Source: Streptomyces ruber
GTDB taxonomy: Bacteria > Actinomycetota > Actinomycetes > Streptomycetales > Streptomycetaceae
NCBI RefSeq assembly: GCF_014648075.1
Contig: NZ_BMQK01000019.1
Coordinates: forward strand, 48,706 to 112,705
Direction: 5' to 3'
Length of the DNA: 64,000 nucleotides
A program made the position numbers and the translations under genes. Positions within the stretch are counted from its first letter, which is position 1. Each line of letters starts with the position of its first letter. Below are positions 53,671-62,787 of this stretch, in pieces. The notes beneath the pieces were generated by a model, which searched no databases, had not been told where the DNA came from, and worked only from the letters and a program-made list of their open reading frames with translations.

Positions 53671-54390
53671 TCAGGACCGCAGCGCGACGTCCGGTGCGTG
53701 CGCGAGGTGGTCGAGGTCCGCGACCGCCTTCGCCAGCAGGTCGACCATGGCGCGTTCGGCGCGGTCGGGGTCCTGGTCGCGGACCGCGTCGAGCACCGCG
53801 CGGTGGCTGGGGACGGGGTCGTCGGCATCGCTGTGGGCGTGGACCATACGGTCGCGTTCCCGGAGACCGGGCTCCAGGAGCATGTCCATCCTCTTGAGCA
53901 TCTCGTTGCCCGTGGCGGCGAGGAGCGCCCGGTGGAAGGCCGCGTCCGCCTCGGCGGCGGCCGCGGAGTCGACCTTCGCCCGCCCCATGTCCACGAGGGC
54001 GGCTTCGAGCGCGGACAGATCAGCGTCGGTACGGTGCAGCGCCGCCCGGTAGGCCGCGGCGGGTTCGATGATGGAGCGTACGTCGGCGAGGTCACGCAGC
54101 ACCTGGGGACCGTCGCCCGTCTCCATGCGCCGGCGGATGACGTCGGCGTCGAGGAGATTCCAGTGGGCGCGTTCCCTGACGAAGGTGCCCCGCTTCTGAC
54201 GTGCGTCGGTCAGCCCCTTGCTGGCCGGCACCTTGAGCGCCTCGCGCATGACGGTCAGGCTCACGTCCAGTTCGGCGCCGAGCGCACCGATGTCCAGGAT
54301 CTCCCCCTCGGTGATCTCCCCTCCCACGATGCGCGCACCCAGTTTGTGTACGACCTGTCCGTGCACACCGCGACCGGAGTAGGACGCCAT
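53671..54390 (-). CDS. GntR-family (FadR/FCD subgroup) transcriptional regulator
   Basis: 239 residues starting behind GAGGAGAA. The winged HTH (about 8-72) includes LGARIVGGEITEGEIL and LDVSLTVMREALKVPASKGL. The C-terminal FCD domain (about 90-230) has metal-site residues: Asp/Arg in LRDLADVRSIIEPAA, and His in ADAAFHRALLAATGN and DPVPSHRAVLDAVRD. It typically responds to a sugar acid. The gene is divergent from a broken beta-galactosidase gene at 54607, which may have been its target. The 291 bp before it (53380-53670) hold no gene. Confidence 0.9.
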   Translation of the reverse strand: MASYSGRGVHGQVVHKLGARIVGGEITEGEILDIGALGAELDVSLTVMREALKVPASKGLTDARQKRGTFVRERAHWNLLDADVIRRRMETGDGPQVLRDLADVRSIIEPAAAYRAALHRTDADLSALEAALVDMGRAKVDSAAAAEADAAFHRALLAATGNEMLKRMDMLLEPGLRERDRMVHAHSDADDPVPSHRAVLDAVRDQDPDRAERAMVDLLAKAVADLDHLAHAPDVALRS

Positions 54391-54606
54391 GCGGTTCTCC
54401 TCGACATAGGTGGCTGATGGGGCGTCGGGAGGTTCCGGGTCGAGCGTTGCCGACCCGGCCGGGGACCTGCCCCGGTGAGCTTCTCGCCCCGTGGTCAGCC
54501 AGTCCAGCGGTCAGCATTATCAACGAATACTTCTTGCCGGGAGGTAGGGGCGCCCTGACGATGAACCCACTTCACGAGCCCGTTACGCCCCAAGGAGCCG
54601 CCTGTC

Positions 54607-55130
54607 ATGCTGCCGCTGCACACCCGAGACCTCCCCGTCCCGCTCCGGGGGCACCTGCCGATGGGCAGCCGCGGGCACCCCTCACCCCCTGGAGACCGAC
54701 AGCCGCAGGCTCCAGCGGGGCACCGAGCCCTGGCTGCCGGTCATGGGGGAGTTCCACCTCAGCCGCTACCCGGCGGCCGACTGGCGCGAGGAGCTGCTGA
54801 AGATACGCGCCGGCGGGATCGACCTCGTGGCCACCTACCTGTTCTGGAACCACCACGAGGAGGAACGCGGCACCCTGCGGTTCGACGGCGGCCTGGACAT
54901 CAGGCGCTTCACCGGACTCTGCGGCGAGCTGGGGCTGTACGTGGCGGTCAGGATCGGACCGTGGTCGCACGGCGAGTGCCGCAACGGCGGCTTCCCCGAC
55001 TGGCTGCAGGAGACCGGGTGCGCCTCGCGCACCGACGACCCGGCGTACCTGGCGCTCGTGGAGCCGTACTACACGCGCATCTCCCACGAACTGCGCGGGC
55101 TGGGTCACGACGGCGGCGGCCCGGCCACGG
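54607..55130 (+). pseudogene. Beta-galactosidase (GH35-like) N-terminal remnant
   Basis: An ATG at 54607 behind AAGGAG begins a frame that shifts near 54690. From there it reads RRLQRGTEPWLPVMGEFHLS, ADWREELLKIRAGGIDLVAT and VAVRIGPWSHGECRNGGFPD, the start of GH35-type enzymes (TIM-barrel with the substrate-binding motif). After HELRGLGHDGGGP the similarity stops abruptly at about 55130 where an unrelated, reversed thioesterase fragment begins. The catalytic Glu pair is lost. Both the frameshift and the junction show it is inactive. Confidence 0.8.
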
Positions 55131-55490
55131 TTGAATGGCCGAGCAGTGTCACCGGGCCGTCTGCCGTCTCCCGTATCTCGTCCGCGAGCTGTCGTGCGGC
55201 TGTCTCCACGGGCACCCGTGCGCGGCTGTCGGCCGCGGTGCGGTGCGGTGGGGCAGTTCCACCCCCCGAGGACGCGTACGGGCACGTCGGCCTCGGCGAG
55301 TTCCCTGGCCGGGTGACGTAGCTGACGGCGCCGCCGCCCGCGAAGGGGATGCACACCACGGTCGCTTCGGGACGCGGGACGTCGACGCCGGCCGCCGCGG
55401 TCAGGCCCACCAGGAGGGCACGGGGCGCGGCGTCCCCGTGGTCCAGAGACTCACCGATGCAACACCAGACCCCGTCGGGCACCTCGGTCA
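55131..55490 (-). pseudogene. Type II thioesterase N-terminal remnant
   Basis: Minus-strand pieces match the start of antibiotic-cluster thioesterases: PRPEATVVCIPFAGGGAVSY, then in a second frame ELAEADVPVRVLGG, then in the first frame ARVPVETAARQLADEIRETA and GPVTLLGHS. The nucleophile elbow GHS is the last recognisable piece before the junction at about 55130. At least two frameshifts and loss of the C-terminal two-thirds make it non-functional. Confidence 0.7.
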
Positions 55491-55564
55491 TGTACCCGGT
55501 CCCGCATGTGTCCGCCCGGTGCAGACGCTGGAGCATCGGGTGTGGCCCGTCCTACGGTGGCGCC

Positions 55565-55918
55565 ATGAGCGATCACTCGGAAGCGCCCGCCGCGCCCGTC
55601 GAGGCGTATGAACCCCCTTACTACGTGGCCGTCTTCACTACGGTGCGATCCCAGGAGCAGAGCGGCTACAGCGAGACCAACGCACGCATGGAGGAGCTGG
55701 TGAGGGACGTCCCCGGATTCCTGGGAATGGACCACGCGCAGACACCTGGCGGGCTGGGCATCACCGTCGGGTACTTCCGCGACGCCGATGCGCTCACGGA
55801 GTGGCGGAACAACGCCGAGCACCGCGCGGCGCAGAAACGCGGGCGAGCCGAGTGGTACGAGAGCTACACGCTGCATGTGGCGAAAGTCGAGCGGAGCCAC
55901 GGCTTCAGGCGAGCGTAG
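55565..55918 (+). CDS. Antibiotic biosynthesis monooxygenase (ABM) domain protein
   Basis: 117 residues. Dimeric alpha-beta-barrel fold sequence: YYVAVFTTVRSQEQSGYSET, VPGFLGMDHAQTPGGLGITV, YFRDADALTEWRNNAEHRAA, WYESYTLHVAKVERSHGF. The terminal RAEWYESYTLHV motif is typical of the stand-alone YgiN/HmoB-like group. Function could be heme or quinone-related oxygenation, or merely binding; not assignable. ATG at 55565. It overlaps the end of a broken convergent gene. Confidence 0.88.
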   Translation: MSDHSEAPAAPVEAYEPPYYVAVFTTVRSQEQSGYSETNARMEELVRDVPGFLGMDHAQTPGGLGITVGYFRDADALTEWRNNAEHRAAQKRGRAEWYESYTLHVAKVERSHGFRRA

Positions 55919-56216
55919 GCAGGCGGACCTCCAGCACCACTGCGTACCTGCCGCTGCCCGGTCCCGTGCATGCTGATCCGTTGGCCGGCTTCGACGCGCC
56001 TCCGGTCGGAGGGGGTGAGGGGAACGAGGCGGGCAGCGGCCCGGCCGCCGGGCTCCGGAAAGGGCATGTCCTCGCCCCAGAGCCCGGCAATGCTCACCGC
56101 GGCGTCCCCGGTCGGTGAGAGGTTCCCGATGTCCCCCACAGGGCACAGCTCACGTGCCCGGAGATCGATGTCCTGTATCGCGCGTCCGGACGGAGCGTCA
56201 GCTCCGCCCTGACCAT
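55905..56216 (-). pseudogene. Frameshifted small protein related to EF-Tu C-terminal domain-like hypotheticals
   Basis: From an ATG at 56216: MVRAELTLRPDARYRTSISG, then in a second frame VGDIGNLSPTGDAAVSIAG and LWGEDMPFPEPGGRAAARLV, then a third frame RYAVVLEVRLPTLA. If joined, the product is about 100 residues and resembles the beta-barrel of elongation factor Tu domain 3-like proteins found as single genes in Streptomyces. Two frameshifts argue against function, although sequencing errors cannot be excluded. Confidence 0.55.
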
Positions 56217-56321
56217 CCCGTTCCGGGGATGCCCGAACACGTACATCCAATGCCCCTGACGTGCTCGACGCGATCTCTTCGGGGTCCAAGCCGCGACGCC
56301 GGCACCCGGGCGGAGCAAGTG

Positions 56322-56714
56322 TCAGGCGTCCTGCGGATACCAGCGCAGTTCCACGGTGTTGCCGTCGGGGTCCAGCACATAGAGGGAGAGCGCGGTGCCC
56401 CGGGCGCCGAACCGTTCGCCGGGGCCGTCGACGACGGTGAAGGTCCCGGAGTCGATGACCTCCTGCCAGTCCAGGGGCTCGACCACCAGGCAGATGTGGT
56501 CGACGTTCGAGCTGCCCCCGGGTTTCTCGGCGGGCGCCTGGACCAGATCGATGATGGTGGTCGGGCTGACCCGCACGGACGGGAACGGCGCCTCGCCGGC
56601 CCGCCATTCCGCCACCCGTACGGGGGCCAGGCCCAGCGGTCCGGTGTAGAAGGCCAGTGAGCGCTCGATGTCGGCGACGTTGAGGACGAGATGGTCGAAG
56701 GCGATCACACGCAT
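56322..56714 (-). CDS. VOC-family (glyoxalase/bleomycin-resistance fold) protein
   Basis: 130 residues, starting MRVIAFDHLVLNVADIERSL with the metal His in FDHLVLN. The second half-motif has SSNVDHICLVVEPLDWQEVI, and the last Glu is in YVLDPDGNTVELRWYP. The two beta-alpha-beta modules give one metal site from His, His and Glu. It could be a dioxygenase-, lyase- or resistance-type protein; substrate unknown. It lies between two pseudogenes. Confidence 0.9.
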   Translation of the reverse strand: MRVIAFDHLVLNVADIERSLAFYTGPLGLAPVRVAEWRAGEAPFPSVRVSPTTIIDLVQAPAEKPGGSSNVDHICLVVEPLDWQEVIDSGTFTVVDGPGERFGARGTALSLYVLDPDGNTVELRWYPQDA

Positions 56715-56796
56715 GGGGGTCTCCGCGGAAGTGGCCGGTCGGGGTGGGCGGGGCTGTCCCGCCGTCGCTCCGTTCAAGCGTCGCCGACTCCCGTCC

Positions 56797-57005
56797 ATGA
56801 GTCCAACACATGCTCGTGACACCGCGATCCTCACCCGGGCCGCCGAGCGGTGTCACGTCGTCCCGTCCGCGCTCAGTCATCAAGTCGACCGGCCGAAAAG
56901 CGAGTTGGGTGTCCGGCCGGCGGAGCGGACCAGCCGTCGGGTGCGGCTGGCCGTAGCGGGGCATGCGTTCCTGCCGGCCGCCCGTCAGACGCTGGACGTG
57001 ACCGG
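56797..57005 (+). pseudogene. LysR-family regulator HTH remnant
   Basis: About 65 codons match the LysR DNA-binding domain: LTRAAERCHVVPSALSHQVD, KSELGVRPAERTSRRVRLAV and AGHAFLPAARQTLD. Nothing of the effector domain follows. The recognition helix contains unusual substitutions (HQVDRPKSELG for the usual QIRxLExELG). Bases 57006-57390 hold no gene I can support. Confidence 0.65.
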
Positions 57006-57390
57006 CGGCCGGTACTCGGCCGATGGCAGCGGGCGGGTGGACAGTCCGTGTACGTGCAGGGCAGGTCGGCCGCGCGGTTGCAGGGGGGCCGAACGGGGAC
57101 CGCGCTGTGGCGGCCGTCTCCGCCGGTGGCCGCCACCTCCGCCCGGGCCCGCTCGGCCGCGCGCCGGCCAGGCCGGCGGGCGCCGCCCGGTCTGTGGCGA
57201 AGAGGTCGTGCGGGGAGCGGGTGTCGGTGGCGTTCCCGTGCTTGTCCAGGTCCGGGACGCGGTCGTCGGCTCCGCCCGCCGAGACCGGGGTGACGGTGGG
57301 GCGCAGGACGCACGGCCCCTCGACGCGCTCCCTGAACCGCACCGTCTTGAGGCGCTGCCTGAACCACACCGCCGTGCCGGCCGGTGGTCC

Positions 57391-58314
57391 TCAGTCCGCC
57401 AGCTCCCCCAGCAGTGCCCAGGTACGGCGCCGGTCGGCGTCCCCGGCGAGGTCCGTGCCCGCGAACACCACCTCCGTCGCCCCGGCGTCCCGGTAACGCC
57501 GCACCTCGGCGGCGACCGTCTCCTCGTCCCCGATCACGGCCACATCGGCGGCCCGTCGGCCACCGGACAGTTCCACCACCCGCGCGTAGGACGGGATCTG
57601 CTCGTAGAACGCGAGCTGCTCGGTGGCCCTCGTCCGCACCGAGTCGACGTCGTCCGTGACCACACCGTGGACCAGCGCGACGATCCGCGGCGCGGGGCGG
57701 CCCGCGGCCTCGGCCGCTGCGGTCACGGCCGGCACGATGTGCTCGGCCAGGGCGCGCGGCCCGGCGAGATAGGGCAGGATCCCGTCCGCCAGCTCCCCGC
57801 TGACCCGCAGGGCCCGCGGCCCCATCGCGGCCACCAGCAGCGGCACACCGGCCTCGGCACCCGGCACCCGTGCGGGCACCGGCGTGGCCGCGGTCAGCAG
57901 CTCACCGTGGAAGTCGGCCGCGCCGGTCTCGGTCAGCTGCCGCAGCGCGGTGAGGAACTCCCGCAGGCGGGCGACGGGCCGCTCGAAGGGGATGCCGAAG
58001 CCGCCCTCGGTCAGCAGCCTGGTGCCCAGTGCCAGTCCGAGGTGGTACCGGCCGTGCGTGGCCGCCTGCGCGGTCTGGGCCTGGCTGGAGACGAGCAGCG
58101 GGTGGCGTCCGAAGACGGGGATCGCGGAGGTGCCCACCTGCAGACCGGGCACCTCCCTCCCGACGACCGCCGCGAGCAAGGGGGAATCGGCGCCGAAGGT
58201 CTGCCCGAACCAGGCCGACCGCAGCCCCGCGGCCGCGGCCTCCCTGGCCAGCCGCACGCTGGCGTCGACCTGATTGGGCGAGTTGTCTGCGTGAAGAGCT
58301 ACTCCTGTCGTCAT
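57391..58314 (-). CDS. LLM-class F420/FMN-dependent oxidoreductase
   Basis: 307 residues of the luciferase-like TIM barrel. Start MTTGVALHADNSPNQVDASV; later EAAAAGLRSAWFGQTFGADS, GTSAIPVFGRHPLLVSSQAQ and HGRYHLGLALGTRLLTEGGF, which match the F420-dependent subgroup of mycobacterial and streptomycete LLM proteins. The cofactor phosphate site would be in VAAMGPRALRVSGELADGIL. Substrate unknown. A second LLM protein of a different subgroup is 190 bp upstream on the same strand. Confidence 0.9.
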   Translation of the reverse strand: MTTGVALHADNSPNQVDASVRLAREAAAAGLRSAWFGQTFGADSPLLAAVVGREVPGLQVGTSAIPVFGRHPLLVSSQAQTAQAATHGRYHLGLALGTRLLTEGGFGIPFERPVARLREFLTALRQLTETGAADFHGELLTAATPVPARVPGAEAGVPLLVAAMGPRALRVSGELADGILPYLAGPRALAEHIVPAVTAAAEAAGRPAPRIVALVHGVVTDDVDSVRTRATEQLAFYEQIPSYARVVELSGGRRAADVAVIGDEETVAAEVRRYRDAGATEVVFAGTDLAGDADRRRTWALLGELAD

Positions 58315-58504
58315 GTGTTGGTACAGCAGTGGCGGACGGCCTCCCATTCCGGGCGGCCGGGTGGACCGGGGCGCCGAAGCAGCGGCTCCCTCGGTCATCG
58401 GGATCGTCACCGAGCCGGCCGTGGAACCCGGCGGCGAGTGATCGAGTCGTCGTGGTCCCGGTTGCCCCGGGCGGGCTTGGTCAGTTGCTCACGGGGGCGG
58501 TCCG

Positions 58505-59593
58505 TCAGGCGGCCGGTTCGCGGGGCGCGGACTCGCGCAGCCTGGGCAGGAGTTGGTCGCCGATGCGGACGATCTCCCGCTTGTACGGGGTGTCGGAGAG
58601 AACGAAGTGGGTGATGCCGAGCTTGCGGTAGTCGTGCAGCGCCGTGGCGACGTCGTCCGCGGAGCCGACGAGCCAGGTGGTGGCCGCTCCCCCGCCGCCG
58701 AACCGGCCGGGTGTGGTGTACAGGCAGGTGTCCAGCACCTCACCGCGCTCGGCCAGTTCGAGCAGCCGCCGCTGCCCGACCGCCGTTCTGCGGTTGCCGG
58801 TCCAGGTCAGCTCCTTCGCCCCGCCGGCCATCCGCGCCACCTTCTCCTCGGCGTCGTGCCACGCCTGCTCGGTGGTGTCGCGCACCAGCGTCGTGATCCG
58901 CAGCCCGAACTCCAGGGGCTTGTGCCGGCGCTCCGCCTTCTCGCTCAGTGCCTTGAGGCGGTCGATGCGCTCGGCGAGTCCGTCGAGCGGCTCGCCCCAG
59001 AAGAGCTGGACGTCCGCCTCGGCCGCCGCCACCCGCTCGGCCGCCTCGGACGCGCCGCCGAAGCAGAGCGTCGGGTGCGGCCGTTCGGCGGTGACGTACG
59101 GGCGCGGCGCGACGGTCGACCCGGTGACCTGGAAGTGCTCGCCGTGGAAGGTGACGTCCTCCTCGGTCCACAGGCGGCGCACCAGGCGCAGCCACTCCTG
59201 CGTGCGGGCGTAGCGTCCGGCGGGATCGACGTCGGTGTCGCCGTAGGCCGCCGGGTTGTCCAGGCCGCTGACGACGTTGACCAGGACGCGCCCGCGGCTG
59301 AGCTGGTCGAGGGTGGCCGCGGCGGACGCGAAGTGGGCGGGCTGCCAGTAGCCGGGCCGGGCCGCGATCAGCGGCTGGAACGTGGTGGTGCGCGCGGCCA
59401 GTGCGGTGGCGACGGTGAAGGTGTCCGGGCGGCCCCAGCCGGTGCCGAGCAGGGCGCCGCCCCAGCCGTGGGCCTCCGCCGCACGGGCCAGGTCGGTCGA
59501 GTACTCGATCGAGCCCCAGCCGGCGACGGTGTCGTCTCCGCGGTGGCCGGGTTCGACGGTGTTCGGGATGTACCAGAGGTATTGCTCGCTCAT
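58505..59593 (-). CDS. FMNH2-dependent alkanesulfonate-monooxygenase-like LLM protein (SsuD family)
   Basis: 362 residues. The sequence contains TDLARAAEAHGWGGALLGTG, LAARTTTFQPLIAARPGYWQ, RGRVLVNVVSGLDNPAAYGD and DPAGRYARTQEWLRLVRRLW, close in order and length to SsuD/MsuD. C-terminal SDTPYKREIVRIGDQLLPRL closes the barrel. Expected reaction: oxidative cleavage of an alkanesulfonate or similar with reduced FMN and O2, for sulfur supply. No SsuE reductase or SsuABC transporter gene is adjacent, so this would rely on a reductase elsewhere. Confidence 0.9.
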   Translation of the reverse strand: MSEQYLWYIPNTVEPGHRGDDTVAGWGSIEYSTDLARAAEAHGWGGALLGTGWGRPDTFTVATALAARTTTFQPLIAARPGYWQPAHFASAAATLDQLSRGRVLVNVVSGLDNPAAYGDTDVDPAGRYARTQEWLRLVRRLWTEEDVTFHGEHFQVTGSTVAPRPYVTAERPHPTLCFGGASEAAERVAAAEADVQLFWGEPLDGLAERIDRLKALSEKAERRHKPLEFGLRITTLVRDTTEQAWHDAEEKVARMAGGAKELTWTGNRRTAVGQRRLLELAERGEVLDTCLYTTPGRFGGGGAATTWLVGSADDVATALHDYRKLGITHFVLSDTPYKREIVRIGDQLLPRLRESAPREPAA

Positions 59594-59725
59594 GTCGTGT
59601 CCGATCGCTGGGTGACCGTGACCCGACCGGTGGTGGCAGTCGCACACCGGCCGGTTCCCGGGGTGGTTGTCGGTGACTGTGTCGAGGGGGGTGGTGATGG
59701 AGGGCGGTGACGGCCGGGGGAGGGC

Positions 59726-59753
59726 GGTGGGTGGTGGGTGGTGGGTGGTGGGT
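59726..59753 (+). repeat. Four-copy 7-bp G-rich repeat with G-quadruplex potential
   Basis: GGTGGGT is repeated four times without interruption. Four GGG runs are spaced by TGGT loops. It lies about 130 bp upstream of the SsuD-like start. The larger stretch 59594-60429 has no gene I can firmly support. Confidence 0.85.
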
Positions 59754-60033
59754 GCCCGGCGCCCGGGTCAGCGGGGTGCGGGCAGAGCGGCCGGGTCCGG
59801 GGCTGCCGCCGCCCACGCCGGCCGGGCGGGGCGCACCTCGGCCGGCTGCGGAGGCACCACACGGCGCGACAGCGCGACAGCGCGACAGCGTGCCGGGCGG
59901 GTGGGCGCGGTGCGCGGGAAGTCACGGAGAGCACGCCGGCTCGGCGCAGCACGGTCCGCCGGGGCGGCACCGTGTGCCTGCGTGAACTCGGTGGAGGGCC
60001 GGCCGCGAAGTCAGCGCACGGCGGATCGTGGGT

Positions 60034-60246
60034 TCAACACTGTGCGCTGGGCACACGGACGAGGCCGACGCAGAGCTCACTGGTGAGGAGGTGCTGCGCG
60101 AGCACCGGCTCGTCGAAGCCGTAGCCCTCCGCCACCTGCGCGCGGACCTCCGGTGTGACGGTGTTGCGTTCGGCGGGGCCGAGAACGCGGATCACGCAGT
60201 GGGTGTCCTCAACACCGGGCGCTGGAAACCCTGAGCAGATCGACAC
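60034..60246 (-). CDS. Small hypothetical open reading frame
   Basis: 70 codons with moderately biased codon use, containing DTHCVIRVLGPAERNTVTPE and RAQVAEGYGFDEPVLAQHLL. No family recognised and no clear ribosome binding site. It may be a fragment of a lost gene. Confidence 0.2.
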   Translation of the reverse strand: MSICSGFPAPGVEDTHCVIRVLGPAERNTVTPEVRAQVAEGYGFDEPVLAQHLLTSELCVGLVRVPSAQC

Positions 60247-60429
60247 AGCGCTCGCTGGTCAGCAAGGGGTCCTGGAGGCTCATGGGCACCGAGTCTGTGG
60301 TGGACCGGAGTTCCTTGTCAACCATGTCCCGGAGCGCGGCAGGCAGCGGGTTCCGCTTCGATGTGAACACATCGTGTCAGCCGCTCCGCACCTGCCGGTC
60401 ACCCACGTGGGCGGCCCTACAGTGGGTCG

Positions 60430-60650
60430 ATGACCGGTCGATCACGAAAGGCCGGGGCGCCGCCCGGGTGTCTCGGGCACCGCGCGCCCGAGCTCGTCAC
60501 GCGGCCGAGGGCCACCGAGGCAGGTGCGCACCTCCGGCCAGGCGAACAGCTCGACGAGCGCCGCAGATCCCGGGCCTCGGACTCGCGGAGCAGGGGCCGC
60601 TCCGTCCGGATCGGCGCGGGTGGCCAGGCGACGGGGCCGAGCTCGGTCAT
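60430..60650 (-). pseudogene. GNAT acetyltransferase N-terminal remnant
   Basis: An ATG at 60650 begins MTELGPVAWPPAPIRTERPL and LRESEARD, the common start of RimJ-like GNATs. Coding sense then moves to another frame (AALVELFAWPEVRTCLGGPR, PRDELGRAVPETPGRRPGL) and ends. The acetyl-CoA site is missing. Confidence 0.6.
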
Positions 60651-60715
60651 ACCGGCCGACCTGAGGGCCGTCCCCCGTCGCAGCCTCAGGTCTGGTGACG
60701 GTGACCGCCGATCCG

Positions 60716-60975
60716 CTACGCCGAACCGGAATCGAGGGCGGGTCGAGGCGCCATCTCCCGCAGGCCGGCGTCGAGGCCGATGCGTGGCCGGTAGCCGAGG
60801 TCGGTGCGGGCGGCGGTGATGTCGTAGGAGCGGTCGCGGCCCACGGCGGCGACCGTCCAGTTGGTGACCGGAGGCGGAGTGCGCCTGTGGAGCAGGCGTG
60901 CGCCGCCGTCCATGAGGGCGGCGATCGGCGCCACGACAGCCCGCGGGACGCTCCGGGCGGCGCTGACGTCGACCC
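60716..60975 (-). pseudogene. NAD-dependent epimerase/dehydratase C-terminal remnant
   Basis: Minus-strand codons contain SVPRAVVAPIAALMDGGARL and PPVTNWTVAAVGRDRSYDIT with AARTDLGYRPRIGLDAGLRE, the last part of an SDR-extended epimerase (the LGYRP motif is characteristic). No N-terminal Rossmann part exists. Similarity ends at about 60975, where remnants of a different gene on the plus strand begin. Confidence 0.7.
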
Positions 60976-61047
60976 ACCTGTTCCACCTCGCCGGCCACCG
61001 GTCACCGCCGGCCGACGAGCCGGCCCAGCCGGCCCGCGCCGGCCTCG

Positions 61048-61597
61048 TGCGCATGCTGGACCGCTCACCGACACGGCCGCGGTGGTGCTGTCCGACCTGG
61101 GGGAGGTCCTCGCCCAGAACCGGGCGTCCCTGCTGCTGATGAGCGACCGGACCGCATTCACCGGCGACCGGCGCTATCTCGTGTACCGCTGGTTCCCCGA
61201 TCCCGCTGTCCGCGCCACGCACCCGCCCGAGCAGCACGAACGCCACGCCCGCGAACTCGTGGCCGACCTGCGCTCGGCTGCCGGCCGGCGCTCCGGCGAT
61301 CCGGCCGTCGCCGTGTTCGTCGCACGGTTGCAGGCGGTGAGCTGCGGCTTCCGCCGGATGTGGGCCGAGCACGAGGTGGCAGTCGAACGAACGGATCGCA
61401 AGACCGTGATCCACCCGCAGGTGGGCCGCCTGGTCCTGGACTGCGAGACGCTCGTCGGACTCGACCGCCAGCAGCGACTGATGGTGCTCACCCCCGCCGA
61501 CCACGAGAGCCGCGAACGCCTGGAACTGCTCCAGGTGCTCGGCCTCCAGGAATTCGCTCCGGACACGGGCCGACGGGACGACGTCCTCGGACGGTGA
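61048..61597 (+). pseudogene. MmyB-type XRE regulator, C-terminal ligand-binding domain only
   Basis: About 180 codons: TDTAAVVLSDLGEVLAQNRA, RYLVYRWFPDPAVRATHPPE, RRMWAEHEVAVERTDRKTVI and HPQVGRLVLDCETLVGLDRQ, matching the MmyB ligand-binding domain. An out-of-frame LVRMLDR just upstream is its lead-in. The N-terminal HTH is missing, so the protein could not bind DNA as usual. Truncated by the same rearranged border that cut the epimerase. Confidence 0.75.
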
Positions 61598-61619
61598 CGT
61601 CGCCGACCGTCGGTTCCAC

Positions 61620-61645
61620 GACGCCGGCGCAGGGTCGCCGGCGTC
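61620..61645. terminator. Bidirectional terminator-like hairpin
   Basis: GACGCCGGCG (61620-61629) and CGCCGGCGTC (61636-61645) around a 6-nt loop, in the 59-bp gap between two convergent reading frames. Confidence 0.6.
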
Positions 61646-61656
61646 GAAGCGCCCGG

Positions 61657-62589
61657 TCACCGGAGATCGAGGACGGCTTTGCCGTGGAGGCGGCGGCCGA
61701 GCAGGACCTGTACCGCCTCGGAGTGGCGGGTCCAGGGCCCGCGCCAGCTGATGCCCGGATCGAGGCGGCCCGCGGCGATCTCACCGGCCAGCCAGGTCAG
61801 GTCCGCGGAGAAGTCCGTGGCGGGGTCGCCGAAGAGGAAGAAGGTGCGGATCGACCGGTCGTGCCGCCCGCCGTTGCCCAGGAGGGCGTCCGCTGGAAGC
61901 ACCGTGTCGGCCGCCGAGGAACGGCCCACGCTGACGAGGGTGCCGCCGGCCGACAGGGAGGCGAAGGCGTCGACGAGGTGCTGTCCGCCGACGTTGTCGA
62001 GAACGGCCGACACGGGCTGCCGCACGGCGGCCGGCCCGGGGTGGACCTCGTGGGCGCCCAGGGCCCGCAGTCCGTCCGCCCGGGCGGGGTTCCGGCTGAC
62101 GGCGACGACGTGCGCACCCGCCCGGGCAGCCAGTTGGACGGCGTAGCGGCCGACGCCGCCGGAAGCGCCGGTGACCATCACGCGTCGGCCGAGCAGCGGT
62201 CCCGCCCGGCGCAGCACGTGCAGGGCGGTCAGCCCGGCCACGGGGATGGTGCTCAGTGCGCCGGGATCGGTGTCCCGTGGTGCGGTGCCGAGCATCGAGG
62301 CGGGTACGGCCCGGAGTTCGGCCCAGCCGGACTCGCCGAGCGTGACCACCCTGTCCCCCTCCGCCGGGCCCGATCCGTCGGCGGCCCCCCGGACGACCAC
62401 GCCGGCCGCGTCCCAGCCGAGCACGGTGCCGTCCGGTGTCTCCGGACGGGTCGCCTCGTGCACCTCACCGAAGTTCAGCGAGATCGCCTCGACCCGCACG
62501 AGCGCCTCGTGGGCGGCGGGCCGCGGAGCCGGAACGTCCGTCAGTGACAGATGTCCGGGCGAGGTGTGGTCGACGACGAGTGCGCGCAC
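61657..62589 (-). CDS. Zinc-free medium-chain dehydrogenase (quinone-oxidoreductase-like)
   Basis: 310 residues from a GTG at 62589. It begins VRALVVDHTSPGHLSLTDVP. A GroES-like domain without zinc ligands (NFGEVHEA; GTVLGWDAAGVVV) is followed by the NADPH motif RVMVTGASGGVGRYAVQLAA and VSAVLDNVGGQHLVDAF. It reduces quinones or enones with NADPH. Substrate unknown. The frame extends upstream to 62640, but the start at 62589 aligns with the family's first strand. Single gene, convergent with the MmyB remnant. Nothing supported lies between it and 62788. Confidence 0.9.
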   Translation of the reverse strand: MRALVVDHTSPGHLSLTDVPAPRPAAHEALVRVEAISLNFGEVHEATRPETPDGTVLGWDAAGVVVRGAADGSGPAEGDRVVTLGESGWAELRAVPASMLGTAPRDTDPGALSTIPVAGLTALHVLRRAGPLLGRRVMVTGASGGVGRYAVQLAARAGAHVVAVSRNPARADGLRALGAHEVHPGPAAVRQPVSAVLDNVGGQHLVDAFASLSAGGTLVSVGRSSAADTVLPADALLGNGGRHDRSIRTFFLFGDPATDFSADLTWLAGEIAAGRLDPGISWRGPWTRHSEAVQVLLGRRLHGKAVLDLR

Positions 62590-62787
62590 GGGAGGACTCC
62601 CCTCATGTGGCGCCACGGTGTGGCGCTTGCTCAGCCGCACGGCCGACCCGCGCCCGGACCACCGCCGCCCTCGGGCGGTCCGGCCGCGAGTGCGGTAGGC
62701 GGGCGTCGGCCTGAGGGAGTCGCGGGCGTCGGACTCTACGGCGTACCTACTACCCCGCCGCCTTCGGCTCCGTCAACGCCCGGTGCT

